Source: Prolixibacteraceae bacterium (GTDB taxonomy: Bacteria; Bacteroidota; Bacteroidia; Bacteroidales; Prolixibacteraceae). From it: a stretch of 35,979 nucleotides of DNA. Below are positions 9,421-19,624 of the stretch, in pieces. The position numbers and the translations under genes are program-made. A model generated the notes under the pieces. It was not told the DNA's origin. It was given only the letters and a program-made list of their open reading frames with translations, and ran no database searches. The stretch lies in contig JAFGGY010000134.1 in the NCBI GenBank assembly GCA_016930365.1, positions 1-35,979 on the forward strand, given 5' to 3'. The stretch's first letter is position 1. Every line of letters begins with the position of its first letter.

Positions 9421-10215
9421 TCAATTTGTTCCTCCTTCAACCTCTTCGAGTTCATCGCTACGGTCGATGGTGAAATCGCCACCGTAAAAATCACCCCCTG
9501 AGGGTAAAATCAGTCGATAATCGAGCAAGTATCCGAGTTCCATTGTTCCCGACTCTAATGTAAAATCGATAATATGACCACCCTTTTGCCTGTTCTTATC
9601 CAGAAAATGCAAATGAAACCCGGTTACATTAATCCCTTTGGCATAAGCCGGGCAATAAAATCCAACAATATCACCATACACATTTTCGAATTCGAATTCG
9701 GGCTGATTTACCGTAACATCGGCTAGCGGAGGATAGGGTTTTACCTGTGCGGGCACACTTCGGGTATGCACATAACTAAATTGACCTTTAAGTAGTACCA
9801 GATAAAAAATATTGGGTGTTGGAAAATACGTATTGAAATTTTCATCAAAAAATGTAAAATCTACGTTATTCAACACATACGAAGTATCGGCTAAATAAGG
9901 AGTAACCGCTGCAAAAGGAGTTGTTTCGTTATCGGCCGGCAGGTAAACATCACCATCGGCTCGTACCTGGAAAACGGTATCGTTCAATACAATCATTTCG
10001 CCATCGAGTGCATGGAATGTGCCAATTCCGTAGCCTCCATACGATTTTAACTCGTCAAGAGACATAAAGCCATCGTAAAAACCTTGCAATAAGGCATCGA
10101 TAACCGAAACCTGAACCAACGTTGGAGTTGCTTTTGAAGCTGGTTCTTTAATTTGCTCTTCGGAGCAGGAACTCATGAAGAAAACAGCACCAAAAATAAT
10201 TAAAAAGTATCGCAT
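9421..10215 (-). CDS. budA: Acetolactate decarboxylase, lipoprotein form
   Basis: Family motifs GYGIGTFHALDGEMIVLNDTVFQVRADG, GFYCPAYAKGINVTGFHLHFLDKNRQKGGHIIDF; N-terminal lipoprotein signal MRYFLIIFGAVFFMSSC. Confidence 0.88.
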   Translation of the reverse strand: MRYFLIIFGAVFFMSSCSEEQIKEPASKATPTLVQVSVIDALLQGFYDGFMSLDELKSYGGYGIGTFHALDGEMIVLNDTVFQVRADGDVYLPADNETTPFAAVTPYLADTSYVLNNVDFTFFDENFNTYFPTPNIFYLVLLKGQFSYVHTRSVPAQVKPYPPLADVTVNQPEFEFENVYGDIVGFYCPAYAKGINVTGFHLHFLDKNRQKGGHIIDFTLESGTMELGYLLDYRLILPSGGDFYGGDFTIDRSDELEEVEGGTN

Positions 10216-10225
10216 AAGATTAGGT

Positions 10226-12652
10226 TTAGATGTTTGCTATACGTATTATATCGGCAAAAACGCCGGCCGCAGTTACCGCAGCACCGGCTCCATATCCTTT
10301 TATCTGCAAGGGATATTCCTTGTATCGTTCGGTAGTAAGCAATATGATATTATTACTTCCTTCGAGGTCGAAAAAGGGTGAATTTTGCGATACGGTTTGC
10401 AATTCAACTTTCGAATTTTGAGGCTCAAAGGTAGCAATAAAACGCCACTTCTGTTTGTTGGCTGCCAGCTCTTTCCGTTTAAGTTCAAAAGATTCGTCCA
10501 ATGCTTTTACACCGACCCAGAAATCGTTCATCGAACCAGAAAATAACGATTCAGGGATAAATTTTTGCACTTTTACATCGCTCTCTTCAAGCGGATAACC
10601 AGCCTCGCGCGACAAAATCAGCAGCTTACGTACAACATCCTTTCCACTCAGGTCAACCCTCGGGTCGGGTTCCGAATAACCGGCATCGCGTGCCATTTCG
10701 ATGGCCTTACTCAAAGGCACATCACTACCCAGGGTATTGAAGATAAAGTTGAGGGTTCCGGATAAAACAGCCTGTATTTTTATAATCTTATCGCCACTGT
10801 TAATCAGGTCTTTTATGGTTGAAATAATTGGCAGTCCGGCACCAACATTGGTTTCGAAAAAGAATTTTATGCCTTTGCGAACGGCCGAATCTTTCAACAT
10901 TTTATAGTTGCTATACACCGACGAAGCAGCCACTTTATTGGCCGCAACCACCGATATTCGGGCATCGAGAATTTTATGGTAGTAATTGGCCAGCTCTTCG
11001 TTGGCGGTGCAATCAACAAATACCGAGTTAAACATGTTCATCTCAATCATTTGGTCGGTAAACGTATCGAATCCCGATTTAGAACTCGATTCTTTTAATA
11101 ATTCGGCAAAATTACCAGGGTCGATTCCTTCGCGATTGAAAAGCATTTTTTTGCTGTTGGCTACTCCAACCAGTTTCAGTTTCAACCGTTGCTCGTTAAA
11201 AAGTTTCTCCTGCTGATTTTTGAGCTGCTCCAGGAATATGCCGCCAACTGTTCCCACGCCAATCAAGAACAGATTTAACTCTTTGTACGAGGTAAGGAAG
11301 AACGCTTCGTGAACTACGTTGAGCGTTTTACGCAAATCGTCGGTACGCACTACCCACGAGATGTTTAACTCGGAAGCCCCCTGGGCAATAGCCCGAATAT
11401 TCACCCCGTTTTTGCCAAGTGTATTAAACAGTTTACCGGCAATACCGGCACTTTCTTTCATATTTTCGCCAACAATAGCTACAATCGAAAGACCATTCTC
11501 GGGTATCACACCATTTACATATCCTTTTGCTATTTCATGTTGAAATTCATTTTCAACAGCCTCTTGTGCTTTTATTGCTTCACCGGTCGAGACAGCCACC
11601 GAAATTGAATTTTCAGAAGAAGCCTGCGAAATAAGAATCACATTAATTTTCTCTTTAGCCAGGGCCGTAAACATGCGCATCGAAATGCCGGTTACGCCCA
11701 CCATACCAGCACCATGCAGGGTAAGCAGCGTAATACCCGATATCGAAGAAATACCCTTAATAATTCGCTCCTGCCCGGCAAGTTTTTCGTACCCGATGAG
11801 CGTACCATCGGCATCGGGCTCACTTGTATTTTTAATGCGAACAGGAATTCGCTTACGGTAAACCGGCAAAATAGTAGGCGGATAAATGACCTTAGCCCCA
11901 AAATGCGAAAGCTCCATAGCTTCGGCATAGGTCAGGTAATCGATGGTGTATGCCTTGCTGATAACCCGTGGGTCGGCAGTCATAAATCCATTAACATCGG
12001 TCCATATTTCGAGCGATTCGGCATTAAGTGCCGCAGCGTATAGGGCTGCCGAATAATCGGAGCCACCTCGCCCAAGGGTAGTAGGCTCGCCATGGTTGCT
12101 TTTCGACACAAAGCCCGGGGCTACCGCTATACCGCTGAAACCATTAAAAGCATCGACAATTCGTTGATTTGTAGCCTCAAACGCGACTTCAGCCTTTACA
12201 AAATTATTATCGGTTACAATTAAGTCGCGACTATCGACCCAACGGGCATTTAGAAAAGAAGCAATAATTGTTGACGACAGCAATTCGCCAATACCCCCGA
12301 TACGGTCGAGTGTTTTATTGGTTAACTCTCCTATCATCGAAACACCTTTTATAAGGTTCTCAAGTTCGTTGAGACAAGTTTGCACTTTTTGTTTAACTGG
12401 CTCCTTTTCAGCTTCCGGGAGTAAGATGTCGATGGTTGTCATGTGGCGGGTGGTGATTTCCATCATTTCGTTTACATCGAAGGTTCGTGTTGCTTCGGCC
12501 GTACGTGCCATGTTTAACACCTGGTCGGTTACACCGCCAAATGCCGAAACAATTACCACTACATCGCCGTCCTGACGATGAATAATATCTTTCACCCTAC
12601 GCAGGTTTTCAATACTTCCGACTGAAGTCCCACCAAATTTTAAAACCTTCAT
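10226..12652 (-). CDS. thrA: Bifunctional aspartate kinase / homoserine dehydrogenase I
   Basis: MKVLKFGGTSVGSIENLRRV (AK), ACT region (GITLLTLHGAGMVGVTGISMRMFTALAKEKINVILISQ), HSD region (VVAANKVAASS..., KFFFETNVGAGLPIISTIKDLINSGDKI..VLSGTLNFIFN, SEPDPRVDLSGKDVVRKLLIL). Confidence 0.97.
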   Translation of the reverse strand: MKVLKFGGTSVGSIENLRRVKDIIHRQDGDVVVIVSAFGGVTDQVLNMARTAEATRTFDVNEMMEITTRHMTTIDILLPEAEKEPVKQKVQTCLNELENLIKGVSMIGELTNKTLDRIGGIGELLSSTIIASFLNARWVDSRDLIVTDNNFVKAEVAFEATNQRIVDAFNGFSGIAVAPGFVSKSNHGEPTTLGRGGSDYSAALYAAALNAESLEIWTDVNGFMTADPRVISKAYTIDYLTYAEAMELSHFGAKVIYPPTILPVYRKRIPVRIKNTSEPDADGTLIGYEKLAGQERIIKGISSISGITLLTLHGAGMVGVTGISMRMFTALAKEKINVILISQASSENSISVAVSTGEAIKAQEAVENEFQHEIAKGYVNGVIPENGLSIVAIVGENMKESAGIAGKLFNTLGKNGVNIRAIAQGASELNISWVVRTDDLRKTLNVVHEAFFLTSYKELNLFLIGVGTVGGIFLEQLKNQQEKLFNEQRLKLKLVGVANSKKMLFNREGIDPGNFAELLKESSSKSGFDTFTDQMIEMNMFNSVFVDCTANEELANYYHKILDARISVVAANKVAASSVYSNYKMLKDSAVRKGIKFFFETNVGAGLPIISTIKDLINSGDKIIKIQAVLSGTLNFIFNTLGSDVPLSKAIEMARDAGYSEPDPRVDLSGKDVVRKLLILSREAGYPLEESDVKVQKFIPESLFSGSMNDFWVGVKALDESFELKRKELAANKQKWRFIATFEPQNSKVELQTVSQNSPFFDLEGSNNIILLTTERYKEYPLQIKGYGAGAAVTAAGVFADIIRIANI

Positions 12653-12679
12653 TCTGTAAATTTTTAATGTTAAAAGCTG

Positions 12680-12721
12680 ATAAAAAAATTTCCGGTAAAA
12701 ATCACTGTTTTTACCGGAAAT
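12680..12721 (-). terminator. Rho-independent terminator after recA
   Basis: 14-bp stem ATTTCCGGTAAAAA (12688-12701) / TTTTTACCGGAAAT (12708-12721), followed on the minus strand by TTTTTT. Confidence 0.8.
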
Positions 12722-12750
12722 ATAAAATTATACAAAAGCAAAAACAGCGA

Positions 12751-13773
12751 TTATTCGTCGTTTGTTGTTCGTGTCATTGCTTCTAATATTTTAACTTCGA
12801 GTTCATGAGCGAGCTCCGGATTATCTCTCATAAGCGTTTTCACTGCTTCGCGGCCTTGTCCGAGCTTCGAATCGCCGTAGCTAAACCACGAACCACTTTT
12901 CTTCACAATACCGTAATCAACCCCCAGGTCAACAATTTCGCCGGATTTTGAAATGCCTTCGCCATACATAATGTCGAATTCGGCTTTTTTGAACGGTGGT
13001 GCTACTTTATTTTTCACCACTTTCACACGGGTATGGCTACCGGTAACTTCCTCGCCATCTTTAATTTGACCAATACGACGGATATCGAGACGCACCGAAG
13101 CATAAAACTTAAGCGCATTACCCCCGGTAGTTGTTTCGGGATTTCCGAACATCACGCCAATTTTTTCGCGCAACTGGTTAATAAAAATACAGCAGGTTTT
13201 GGTGCGGCTAATGGTTCCGGTTAGTTTCCGCAAAGCCTGCGACATAAGCCTGGCCTGTAAACCCATGCGAGAGTCTCCCATATCGCCTTCGATTTCGGCT
13301 TTAGGAGTAAGTGCAGCCACCGAGTCGATAACGATAATATCGATGGCCCCCGAACGAATAAGGTTATCGGCTATTTCGAGAGCCTGTTCACCGTTATCGG
13401 GTTGCGATATCAGCAATTCGTTAATATCGACCCCCAGTTTTTTTGCATACGATGGGTCGAATGCATGCTCGGCATCGATAATTGCGGCAATACCGCCTGC
13501 TTTTTGAGCTTCGGCTATGGCGTGAATAGCCAGGGTTGTTTTACCTGAAGATTCGGGACCGTAAATTTCTATCACGCGTCCTTTTGGGAAACCACCCACA
13601 CCTAGTGCGGCATCTAGCCCAATTGAACCCGATGAAATTGCGGGGACATCTTCTACTGCCCTGTCGCCCATGCGCATAATCGAACCTTTGCCGTACGACT
13701 TGTCGATTTTGTCCATGGTTAGCTGAAGGGCTTTCAGTTTTTCTTTGTTGATTGTTGCTTTTTCGTCGCTCAT
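12751..13773 (-). CDS. recA: Recombinase RecA
   Basis: [99 protein letters not shown]. Confidence 0.99.
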   Translation of the reverse strand: MSDEKATINKEKLKALQLTMDKIDKSYGKGSIMRMGDRAVEDVPAISSGSIGLDAALGVGGFPKGRVIEIYGPESSGKTTLAIHAIAEAQKAGGIAAIIDAEHAFDPSYAKKLGVDINELLISQPDNGEQALEIADNLIRSGAIDIIVIDSVAALTPKAEIEGDMGDSRMGLQARLMSQALRKLTGTISRTKTCCIFINQLREKIGVMFGNPETTTGGNALKFYASVRLDIRRIGQIKDGEEVTGSHTRVKVVKNKVAPPFKKAEFDIMYGEGISKSGEIVDLGVDYGIVKKSGSWFSYGDSKLGQGREAVKTLMRDNPELAHELEVKILEAMTRTTNDE

Positions 13774-13774
13774 A

Positions 13775-14236
13775 TTACTTGAGAGTACTTAATATTTGAT
13801 TTGTATGTTCTTTTGTTTTTACCTTTTCAAACACTTGGGCAATGCGCCCATCTTCGTTTATAACAAAGGTTGTACGCAAAACCCCCATGTACGTTTTACC
13901 GTACATTTTCTTTTCGCCCCATGCACCATATTGCTGCAAAATTTCTTTTTCGGTATCGGCTACCAGGTTGAAATTCAATTGATACTTCTCAGCAAATTTT
14001 TTGTGCGATGCCACACTGTCGGGGCTTACTCCAATGACTTCGAACCCCTTCGACAACCACATATTGTAATTATCGTTTAAATCGCAGGCTTCGGAAGTAC
14101 ATCCCGGGGTGTTATCTTTCGGGTAAAAGTATAAAATTACTTTCTTTCCGTTGTAATCTGACAAAGAAATTTGTTCACCATTTTGGTTAAGCCCTTTAAA
14201 ATCGGGGGCTACATCACCAATTTCTAATTTCGACAT
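13775..14236 (-). CDS. bcp: Thioredoxin-dependent thiol peroxidase (Bcp-type peroxiredoxin)
   Basis: [55 protein letters not shown]. Confidence 0.96.
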   Translation of the reverse strand: MSKLEIGDVAPDFKGLNQNGEQISLSDYNGKKVILYFYPKDNTPGCTSEACDLNDNYNMWLSKGFEVIGVSPDSVASHKKFAEKYQLNFNLVADTEKEILQQYGAWGEKKMYGKTYMGVLRTTFVINEDGRIAQVFEKVKTKEHTNQILSTLK

Positions 14237-14314
14237 AATGCTGTATTTTTAAAATTATCGATATAGTTTTTGTATTTTTACATTTTGTATTTTCAAAAAT
14301 CACAAAAGAGACTT

Positions 14315-15832
14315 ATGAAGAAGCACATAGTATTGAACACATTGTTATTCGGTTTTGTTTTCGTTTTTGCTACAAACATTTTGATGGCACAAAGTAACGA
14401 AGAACTGGCCAAAGAACAGTTTTCAGATGGTGAATTTGCACAGGCTCTGCCCCATTTCGAATCGCTATACAAACTGTATCCTACCGATGCCTGGGTGCAA
14501 TATTACTATGGCGTTTGCCTGACCGAAACCAATCAGTTCAGCCTCGAAACCCGGAAAATATTGCTCCAATCGGCACAAGATAACGTTCCCGGCAATGTAT
14601 TTTTTTACATCGCAAAAAATTACCATGCCATGGAGCAGTTCGAAACAGCCCGGCAATACTACGAGCGCTTCGACGACTATGCCCGCAAGCGCGAAAAACG
14701 AAAACTCAACTTCGACACTTACTACGAAGCATGCATAAATAACGAAAATCCTTTTGATATTGCTCAAATTCGCCACGAAGAACAAGCGCCAGAAAACAAA
14801 CAAACACCGACACAAACCCAGGAAGAAAAAACACAAGATGCAACAACGCCAGAACCAGCCAAAACGGAGGAAAACAAAACAATTTCCAGCTCTAAACCCG
14901 AGAACACTCAACATGTAGAATTCGAGGCAGAACCAATCGAAAAAGAAAGCCTGGAAATACCTGCAAGGCTTAACGATTCAATCTTTAATTTTAATGTAAT
15001 TGGCGACATTTTGTATCACCAACTTTCGCAATTCAAAACCACCGAAGGAAAAACTTCGTTTGTAAAAGGAATAATTAACAGTCGTCAGCTCGACCAATCG
15101 ATGAACGAGGTGAATCTGCTCAGGAAGCAATATCAAAACGCCGGCAGCGAAGAACAAAAAAAGGAAATTGCCCAAAAAGTGATTGACCTCGAGCTTGAAA
15201 ACATTAAACTAAAATCGGTACGCGACCAAGCATACAGCGAAGCACGCCGACACGAAATGAGCTATTGGAATCATGCACAAAACGACGAAAAAATTCAACT
15301 AAAAAATGAAAACGACTCGATTACAGCTTCGCTTAGAACCCCAAATACGCCCTCGCAGGCAGACGAAATCACAAGCAGAGAAGCTCACGAAGAGTTGGCA
15401 TCAGATACGCTCGGTGTTGAAAATGAACAAACTGCAATACCAGTAATAGTAGAAAACATACCCGAAGAAACAGCCCCAGCTACTGTTGCCCCACCTGCCG
15501 AAAGCAAAAACGACATTCGGTACAAAGTACAAATCGGTGCATACAGCAAAGGGCTTCCCGAATACATTGACCGGCTTTATAAAAAACTTTCGGTGCTGCG
15601 TAAAATCGACAACTACACCGACGACCGTGGTATCGTAGTTTATACCATAGGAAATGTCGATAATTTTGAGGATGCCGTTAAACTACAGAATCAAATCAGG
15701 CAGGAAGGCGTAAAAGATGCCTTTGTAGTTGCATATAATAACGGAAAAAGAATAACTTTGAGCGAAGCGCGTGAAATTCAGAAAAATGAAACGAACAAAA
15801 TTCGAACGCGAACCACAACCGAAAATAACTAA
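14315..15832 (+). CDS. Secreted TPR protein with C-terminal SPOR domain
   Basis: Signal peptide MKKHIVLNTLLFGFVFVFATNILMAQ; TPRs; Gln/Glu/Thr/Pro-rich linker; SPOR-like YKVQIGAYSKGLPEYIDRLYKKLSVLRKIDNYTDDRGIVVYTIGNVDNFEDAVKLQNQIRQEGVKDAFVVAYNNGKRI. ORF track start at 14270; signal peptide suggests ATG at 14315. Confidence 0.8.
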   Translation: MKKHIVLNTLLFGFVFVFATNILMAQSNEELAKEQFSDGEFAQALPHFESLYKLYPTDAWVQYYYGVCLTETNQFSLETRKILLQSAQDNVPGNVFFYIAKNYHAMEQFETARQYYERFDDYARKREKRKLNFDTYYEACINNENPFDIAQIRHEEQAPENKQTPTQTQEEKTQDATTPEPAKTEENKTISSSKPENTQHVEFEAEPIEKESLEIPARLNDSIFNFNVIGDILYHQLSQFKTTEGKTSFVKGIINSRQLDQSMNEVNLLRKQYQNAGSEEQKKEIAQKVIDLELENIKLKSVRDQAYSEARRHEMSYWNHAQNDEKIQLKNENDSITASLRTPNTPSQADEITSREAHEELASDTLGVENEQTAIPVIVENIPEETAPATVAPPAESKNDIRYKVQIGAYSKGLPEYIDRLYKKLSVLRKIDNYTDDRGIVVYTIGNVDNFEDAVKLQNQIRQEGVKDAFVVAYNNGKRITLSEAREIQKNETNKIRTRTTTENN

Positions 15833-15876
15833 ATGCGAGTTCCATGAGTCACCATTAAAAATTATAGTTAAGACGA

Positions 15877-16155
15877 ATGAATAAAAGAATTACCAAAAAC
15901 AGACCTGCTACCGGAAGCTGTCAGAAAACAACAGAAGAACGTTACCTGGTACTGATTAACGACGATGAACACTCGTTCGATTATGTTATCGACACCCTGA
16001 TTGAAGTGTGTGGGCACAACTACGAGCAAGCAGCTCAATGCACCGTAATTACACACCACAAAGGAAAATGCGACATAAAAAAAGGACCGGTTGAATTACT
16101 TCGCCCCATGCGAATTTCGCTAGTAAACCGCGAACTAAAAGCAATAATTAGCTAA
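15877..16155 (+). CDS. clpS: ATP-dependent Clp protease adaptor ClpS
   Basis: YLVLINDDEHSFDYVIDTLIEVCGHNYEQAAQCTVITHHKGKCDIKKGP. Confidence 0.9.
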   Translation: MNKRITKNRPATGSCQKTTEERYLVLINDDEHSFDYVIDTLIEVCGHNYEQAAQCTVITHHKGKCDIKKGPVELLRPMRISLVNRELKAIIS

Positions 16156-16165
16156 ACACAAAAAT

Positions 16166-16636
16166 ATGGAATTTTTAACCATACTAATTCTAATATTACT
16201 GGGCATCATTCTGTTAATTATCGAATTTATGCTCATCCCCGGGGTAACCATTGCCGGTATTGCATCGGTAATTGCTTTTGGAGCTGCAATTGTGCTATCG
16301 TTTCAATATTGGGGAACTGTTCTGGGGCTTATCAGCCTGTTTTCGATACTAATATTTGTGCCTGTTTTTCTGTATTTTTTATTTAAGGGGCGCGCCATGA
16401 AACCCATGATGCTCAACACCGATATCGATGGCAAAGTAGTTAACATCGACAATCAAAAAATACATATTGGCGACGAAGGAGTAAGCATCGGGCGGCTCAA
16501 CCCGTCGGGCAGGGTAAAAATCGATAAGCTTAGCGTAGAAGCTCGCTCGCGGGGAATATACATTGACCCCAAAACCCCGGTGAGAATTATACAAATTGAA
16601 GGAAATACCGTAATTGTTGAACCTATAAATCCATAA
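16166..16636 (+). CDS. NfeD-like membrane protein (short form)
   Basis: TM helices then OB-fold-like C-terminus (GRAMKPMMLNTDIDGKVVNIDN...GDEGVSIGRLNPSGRVKIDKLSVEARSRGIYIDPKTPVRIIQIEGNTVIVEPI); directly upstream of floA. Confidence 0.88.
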   Translation: MEFLTILILILLGIILLIIEFMLIPGVTIAGIASVIAFGAAIVLSFQYWGTVLGLISLFSILIFVPVFLYFLFKGRAMKPMMLNTDIDGKVVNIDNQKIHIGDEGVSIGRLNPSGRVKIDKLSVEARSRGIYIDPKTPVRIIQIEGNTVIVEPINP

Positions 16637-16639
16637 AAA

Positions 16640-17632
16640 ATGACAATTGAACTACCAGCATTACTGATTGTAATCGGAATCATCATTTTAATCTTTATCT
16701 TATTGTACTTTATCCCCATCGGGATATGGTTTTCGGCCCTGGTTTCGGGCGTACGTATTTCACTGCTTCAGCTCTTCCTGATGCGTTTCCGTAAAGTGCC
16801 ACCCGGCATTATTGTTCGCGCCATGATTGAAGCCTACAAAGCCGGTTTAGCCACCGTAAAGCGAGACGAACTTGAAGCGCACTACCTGGCCGGCGGGCAT
16901 GTCGAAAACGTAGTGCATGCCCTGGTATCGGCCGAGAAAGCCAATATCGACCTGACCTTTAAAATGGCAACAGCCATCGACCTTGCCGGCCGCGATGTAT
17001 TCGAAGCCGTACAAATGTCGGTAAACCCGCGGGTTATTAACACCCCACCGGTAACCGCCGTTGCCAAGGACGGAATTCAGCTGATATGCAAAGCACGGGT
17101 AACCGTACGCGCCAACATCAAACAATTGGTTGGTGGTGCCGGCGAAGAAACCGTACTGGCACGGGTTGGCGAAGGTATCGTATCGTCGATTGGCTCGAAC
17201 AACTCGCACAAGGCCGTACTCGAAAACCCCGACTCCATTTCGCGCGTAGTGCTCGAAAAAGGCCTCGATGCCGGTACTGCTTTCGAAATTCTTTCGATTG
17301 ATATTGCCGATATCGACATAGGTAAAAACATTGGAGCCTACCTACAAATCGACCAGGCCGATGCCGATAAAAATATTGCACAAGCCAAAGCCGAAGAACG
17401 CAGAGCAATGGCCGTAGCTACCGAACAGGAGATGAAAGCCAAAGCCCAGGAAGCCCGAGCAAAAGTAATTGAAGCCGAAGTAGAAATACCGCTTGCCATG
17501 GCCGAAGCTTTCCGCACCGGAAACCTTGGAATTATGGACTATATGCGCTACAAAAATATCGACGCCGACACCAATATGCGCGAAAGCATTGCCGGCGATG
17601 AAAATGAAAAAACAAGCGACCAGGACGATTAA
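16640..17632 (+). CDS. floA: Flotillin-like protein FloA (UPF0365 family)
   Basis: [44 protein letters not shown]...[69 protein letters not shown]. Confidence 0.96.
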   Translation: MTIELPALLIVIGIIILIFILLYFIPIGIWFSALVSGVRISLLQLFLMRFRKVPPGIIVRAMIEAYKAGLATVKRDELEAHYLAGGHVENVVHALVSAEKANIDLTFKMATAIDLAGRDVFEAVQMSVNPRVINTPPVTAVAKDGIQLICKARVTVRANIKQLVGGAGEETVLARVGEGIVSSIGSNNSHKAVLENPDSISRVVLEKGLDAGTAFEILSIDIADIDIGKNIGAYLQIDQADADKNIAQAKAEERRAMAVATEQEMKAKAQEARAKVIEAEVEIPLAMAEAFRTGNLGIMDYMRYKNIDADTNMRESIAGDENEKTSDQDD

Positions 17633-17657
17633 ACTATTTATCGTAACATTAAAAAAG

Positions 17658-17689
17658 GCTGCTCATTTTAGGGATGAGCAGCTTTTTTT
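17658..17689 (+). terminator. Rho-independent terminator after floA
   Basis: GCTGCTCAT tttaggg ATGAGCAGC then TTTTTTT. Confidence 0.85.
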
Positions 17690-17813
17690 GTGTCGGCTAT
17701 TTATTCTTATTCTAAATTGAATGAATTTTCAGCTACATTCCAACTTTCTATAATTTGTTCTGTTTAGAATATACCATTTGAATAATAATTATAAACCAAA
17801 AAAATACAACAAC

Positions 17814-18395
17814 ATGAGTTTTGAATTACCAAAATTGAACTTTGCGCCCAACGCGCTTGAACCACAAATAAGCCAAAAAACCATAGAGTTTCATTATGGC
17901 AAGCACCACCAGGCTTATGTAAACAACCTGAACAACCTGATACCAGGCACGGCGTTTGAAAATGCTTCACTCGAAGAAATTATCAAAAAAGCCGATGGCG
18001 GTATTTTCAATAACGGAGCCCAGGTTTGGAACCACACCTTCTATTTTGAGCAATTTGCCAAAAATGGCAAAAAAGAACCTTCGGGCGCCCTTAAATCGGC
18101 CATCGAACAAGAGTTTGGCACCTTTGCCGAGTTTAAAGAAAAATTCTCGAAAGCAGCCGCAACCCTGTTTGGCAGTGGCTGGGCATGGTTGGTGGTTGAC
18201 CCCGACGGTGAATTGGAAATTGTACAAACCCCGAATGCAGGCAACCCGCTACGCGACGGGAAAAAGCCCATCCTAACCTGCGACGTGTGGGAACATGCCT
18301 ATTACCTGGATAAGCAAAATGCCCGCCCGAAATACATCGAAGACTTTTGGGAAATTCTCGATTGGGAAATTATTTCGGAAAGATATGCCGGATAA
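17814..18395 (+). CDS. sodB: Superoxide dismutase (Fe/Mn family)
   Basis: MSFELPKLNFAPNALEPQISQKTIEFHYGKHHQAYVNNLN; FNNGAQVWNHTFYFEQFA; GSGWAWLVVDPDG; LTCDVWEHAYYLDKQNARPKYIEDFWEILDW. ATG at 17814 preferred over track start 17778. Confidence 0.97.
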   Translation: MSFELPKLNFAPNALEPQISQKTIEFHYGKHHQAYVNNLNNLIPGTAFENASLEEIIKKADGGIFNNGAQVWNHTFYFEQFAKNGKKEPSGALKSAIEQEFGTFAEFKEKFSKAAATLFGSGWAWLVVDPDGELEIVQTPNAGNPLRDGKKPILTCDVWEHAYYLDKQNARPKYIEDFWEILDWEIISERYAG

Positions 18396-18402
18396 ATAGT
18401 AC

Positions 18403-18444
18403 GTTAGATATGAGATGTGAGACATGAGACTTTAGACATTAGAC
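18403..18444. repeat. Six-unit degenerate 7-bp tandem repeat, consensus NTKAGAY
   Basis: GTTAGAT ATGAGAT GTGAGAC ATGAGAC TTTAGAC ATTAGAC in exact 7-bp phase; isolated TTTAGAC again at 18474-18480. Confidence 0.8.
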
Positions 18445-18575
18445 TCTGCTTGGAATAAACTAATTGTCAGCACTTTAGACAATCAGGACAACAAATCACA
18501 AACAACTCATCGTCAATCATTTAAAAAATATTAACGAACTGTTTCCGGATAAAACATGAGTTTTATTTAACTAAG

Positions 18576-18612
18576 CCCCACGGTTTCATCGCAAATCGCG
18601 GGGTTTTGTTTT
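18576..18612 (+). terminator. Probable terminator after sodB
   Basis: CCCCaCG...CGcGGGG imperfect stem followed by TTTTGTTTTTT. Confidence 0.55.
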
Positions 18613-18631
18613 TTATTAAGAATTGAAAATC

Positions 18632-19462
18632 TTATATTCTTCCTTTCACCTTAAACGAATCAATCATTTCGCCAGCGATACTACGTTCGGGCGGATAGTT
18701 GGGTAAGTTATCGCGAGAGAACCAAGCCGCCTCAACAATTTCAATCCCATCAACCCTTATTGGCTGTTTATCATCGGCCTTTGCTGTAAAGCCAATCATC
18801 ATTGAACCAGAATTTGGCCAGGGTTGGCTTTTGTAGTAACTTACATCCCACACATCAATCCCAATTTCCTCTTTAACTTCACGAACAACTGCATCCTCAA
18901 TAGACTCACCCACCTCGACATAGCCAGCTACCAACGAAAAGTATCCTCTCCGAAAATTTGCTCCACTGGCAAGTAAAATTTTGTCGTTACTTAAAACAGC
19001 CACAATAATAGCAGGCGATATGGTTGGGTAATAAACAGCATTGCAGACCGGACAGAGTAACGCTCTTTCGTTTTCTTTGTGTTGGGTTTGCGAACCACAT
19101 TTTCCGCAAAAACGGTTTTGCTCGTACCATACTTTTAACTGCATAGCTACATTTCCGGCCCAATCAATATCTTTTTGCAATGTGTTTCGCAACAATTTCA
19201 CATCGTGGTAAACGTAGGAGAGTTCAGATGAAACGACACAGTCGTTAACCCAAAAACAACGAATTCCATTCAGCAAAAACAAAAATATACCGGTACGGCT
19301 GCACCCTTCCAAATCACACTTACGGGGAAAATAAAATGCATCGTCACTCTTTCGCAGCAAGAGTTCATCTTCTTTAAAATGAAATATAAAATCATTATCA
19401 CTTATATTGGTTTCGGCAATAAACTGATTTTCGAAAGTATGCGGGTAAATATCCTGTATCAT
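18632..19462 (-). CDS. nudC: NAD+ diphosphatase (NADH pyrophosphatase), Nudix family
   Basis: Zn ribbon FCGKCGSQTQHKENERALLCPVC; Nudix box GYVEVGESIEDAVVREVKEEIGI; NudC-specific SQPWPNSGSMM. Confidence 0.95.
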   Translation of the reverse strand: MIQDIYPHTFENQFIAETNISDNDFIFHFKEDELLLRKSDDAFYFPRKCDLEGCSRTGIFLFLLNGIRCFWVNDCVVSSELSYVYHDVKLLRNTLQKDIDWAGNVAMQLKVWYEQNRFCGKCGSQTQHKENERALLCPVCNAVYYPTISPAIIVAVLSNDKILLASGANFRRGYFSLVAGYVEVGESIEDAVVREVKEEIGIDVWDVSYYKSQPWPNSGSMMIGFTAKADDKQPIRVDGIEIVEAAWFSRDNLPNYPPERSIAGEMIDSFKVKGRI

Positions 19463-19624
19463 AAAAAAGGATAGTTAAGTTTGAAAGGCAAAACTAACTA
19501 TTTTAGCTCTACAACCTATATCGTATGAAAATATTAAAAGCGCTTTGCTTCCACATTTTCAACCAAAATATGCACTAAGTGATCATTTTTTTCAAATTAC
19601 AGTGTTTCGTGTTTTACAGCTATA

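Noticed and set aside
10565-12575. Multiple plus-strand ORFs opposite thrA
   Set aside because: Shadow ORFs of a well-supported CDS with no recognisable domains.
12653-12750. Possible threonine attenuator upstream of thrA
   Set aside because: There is a strong hairpin, but no Thr/Ile-rich short ORF was found before it; best explained as the recA terminator.
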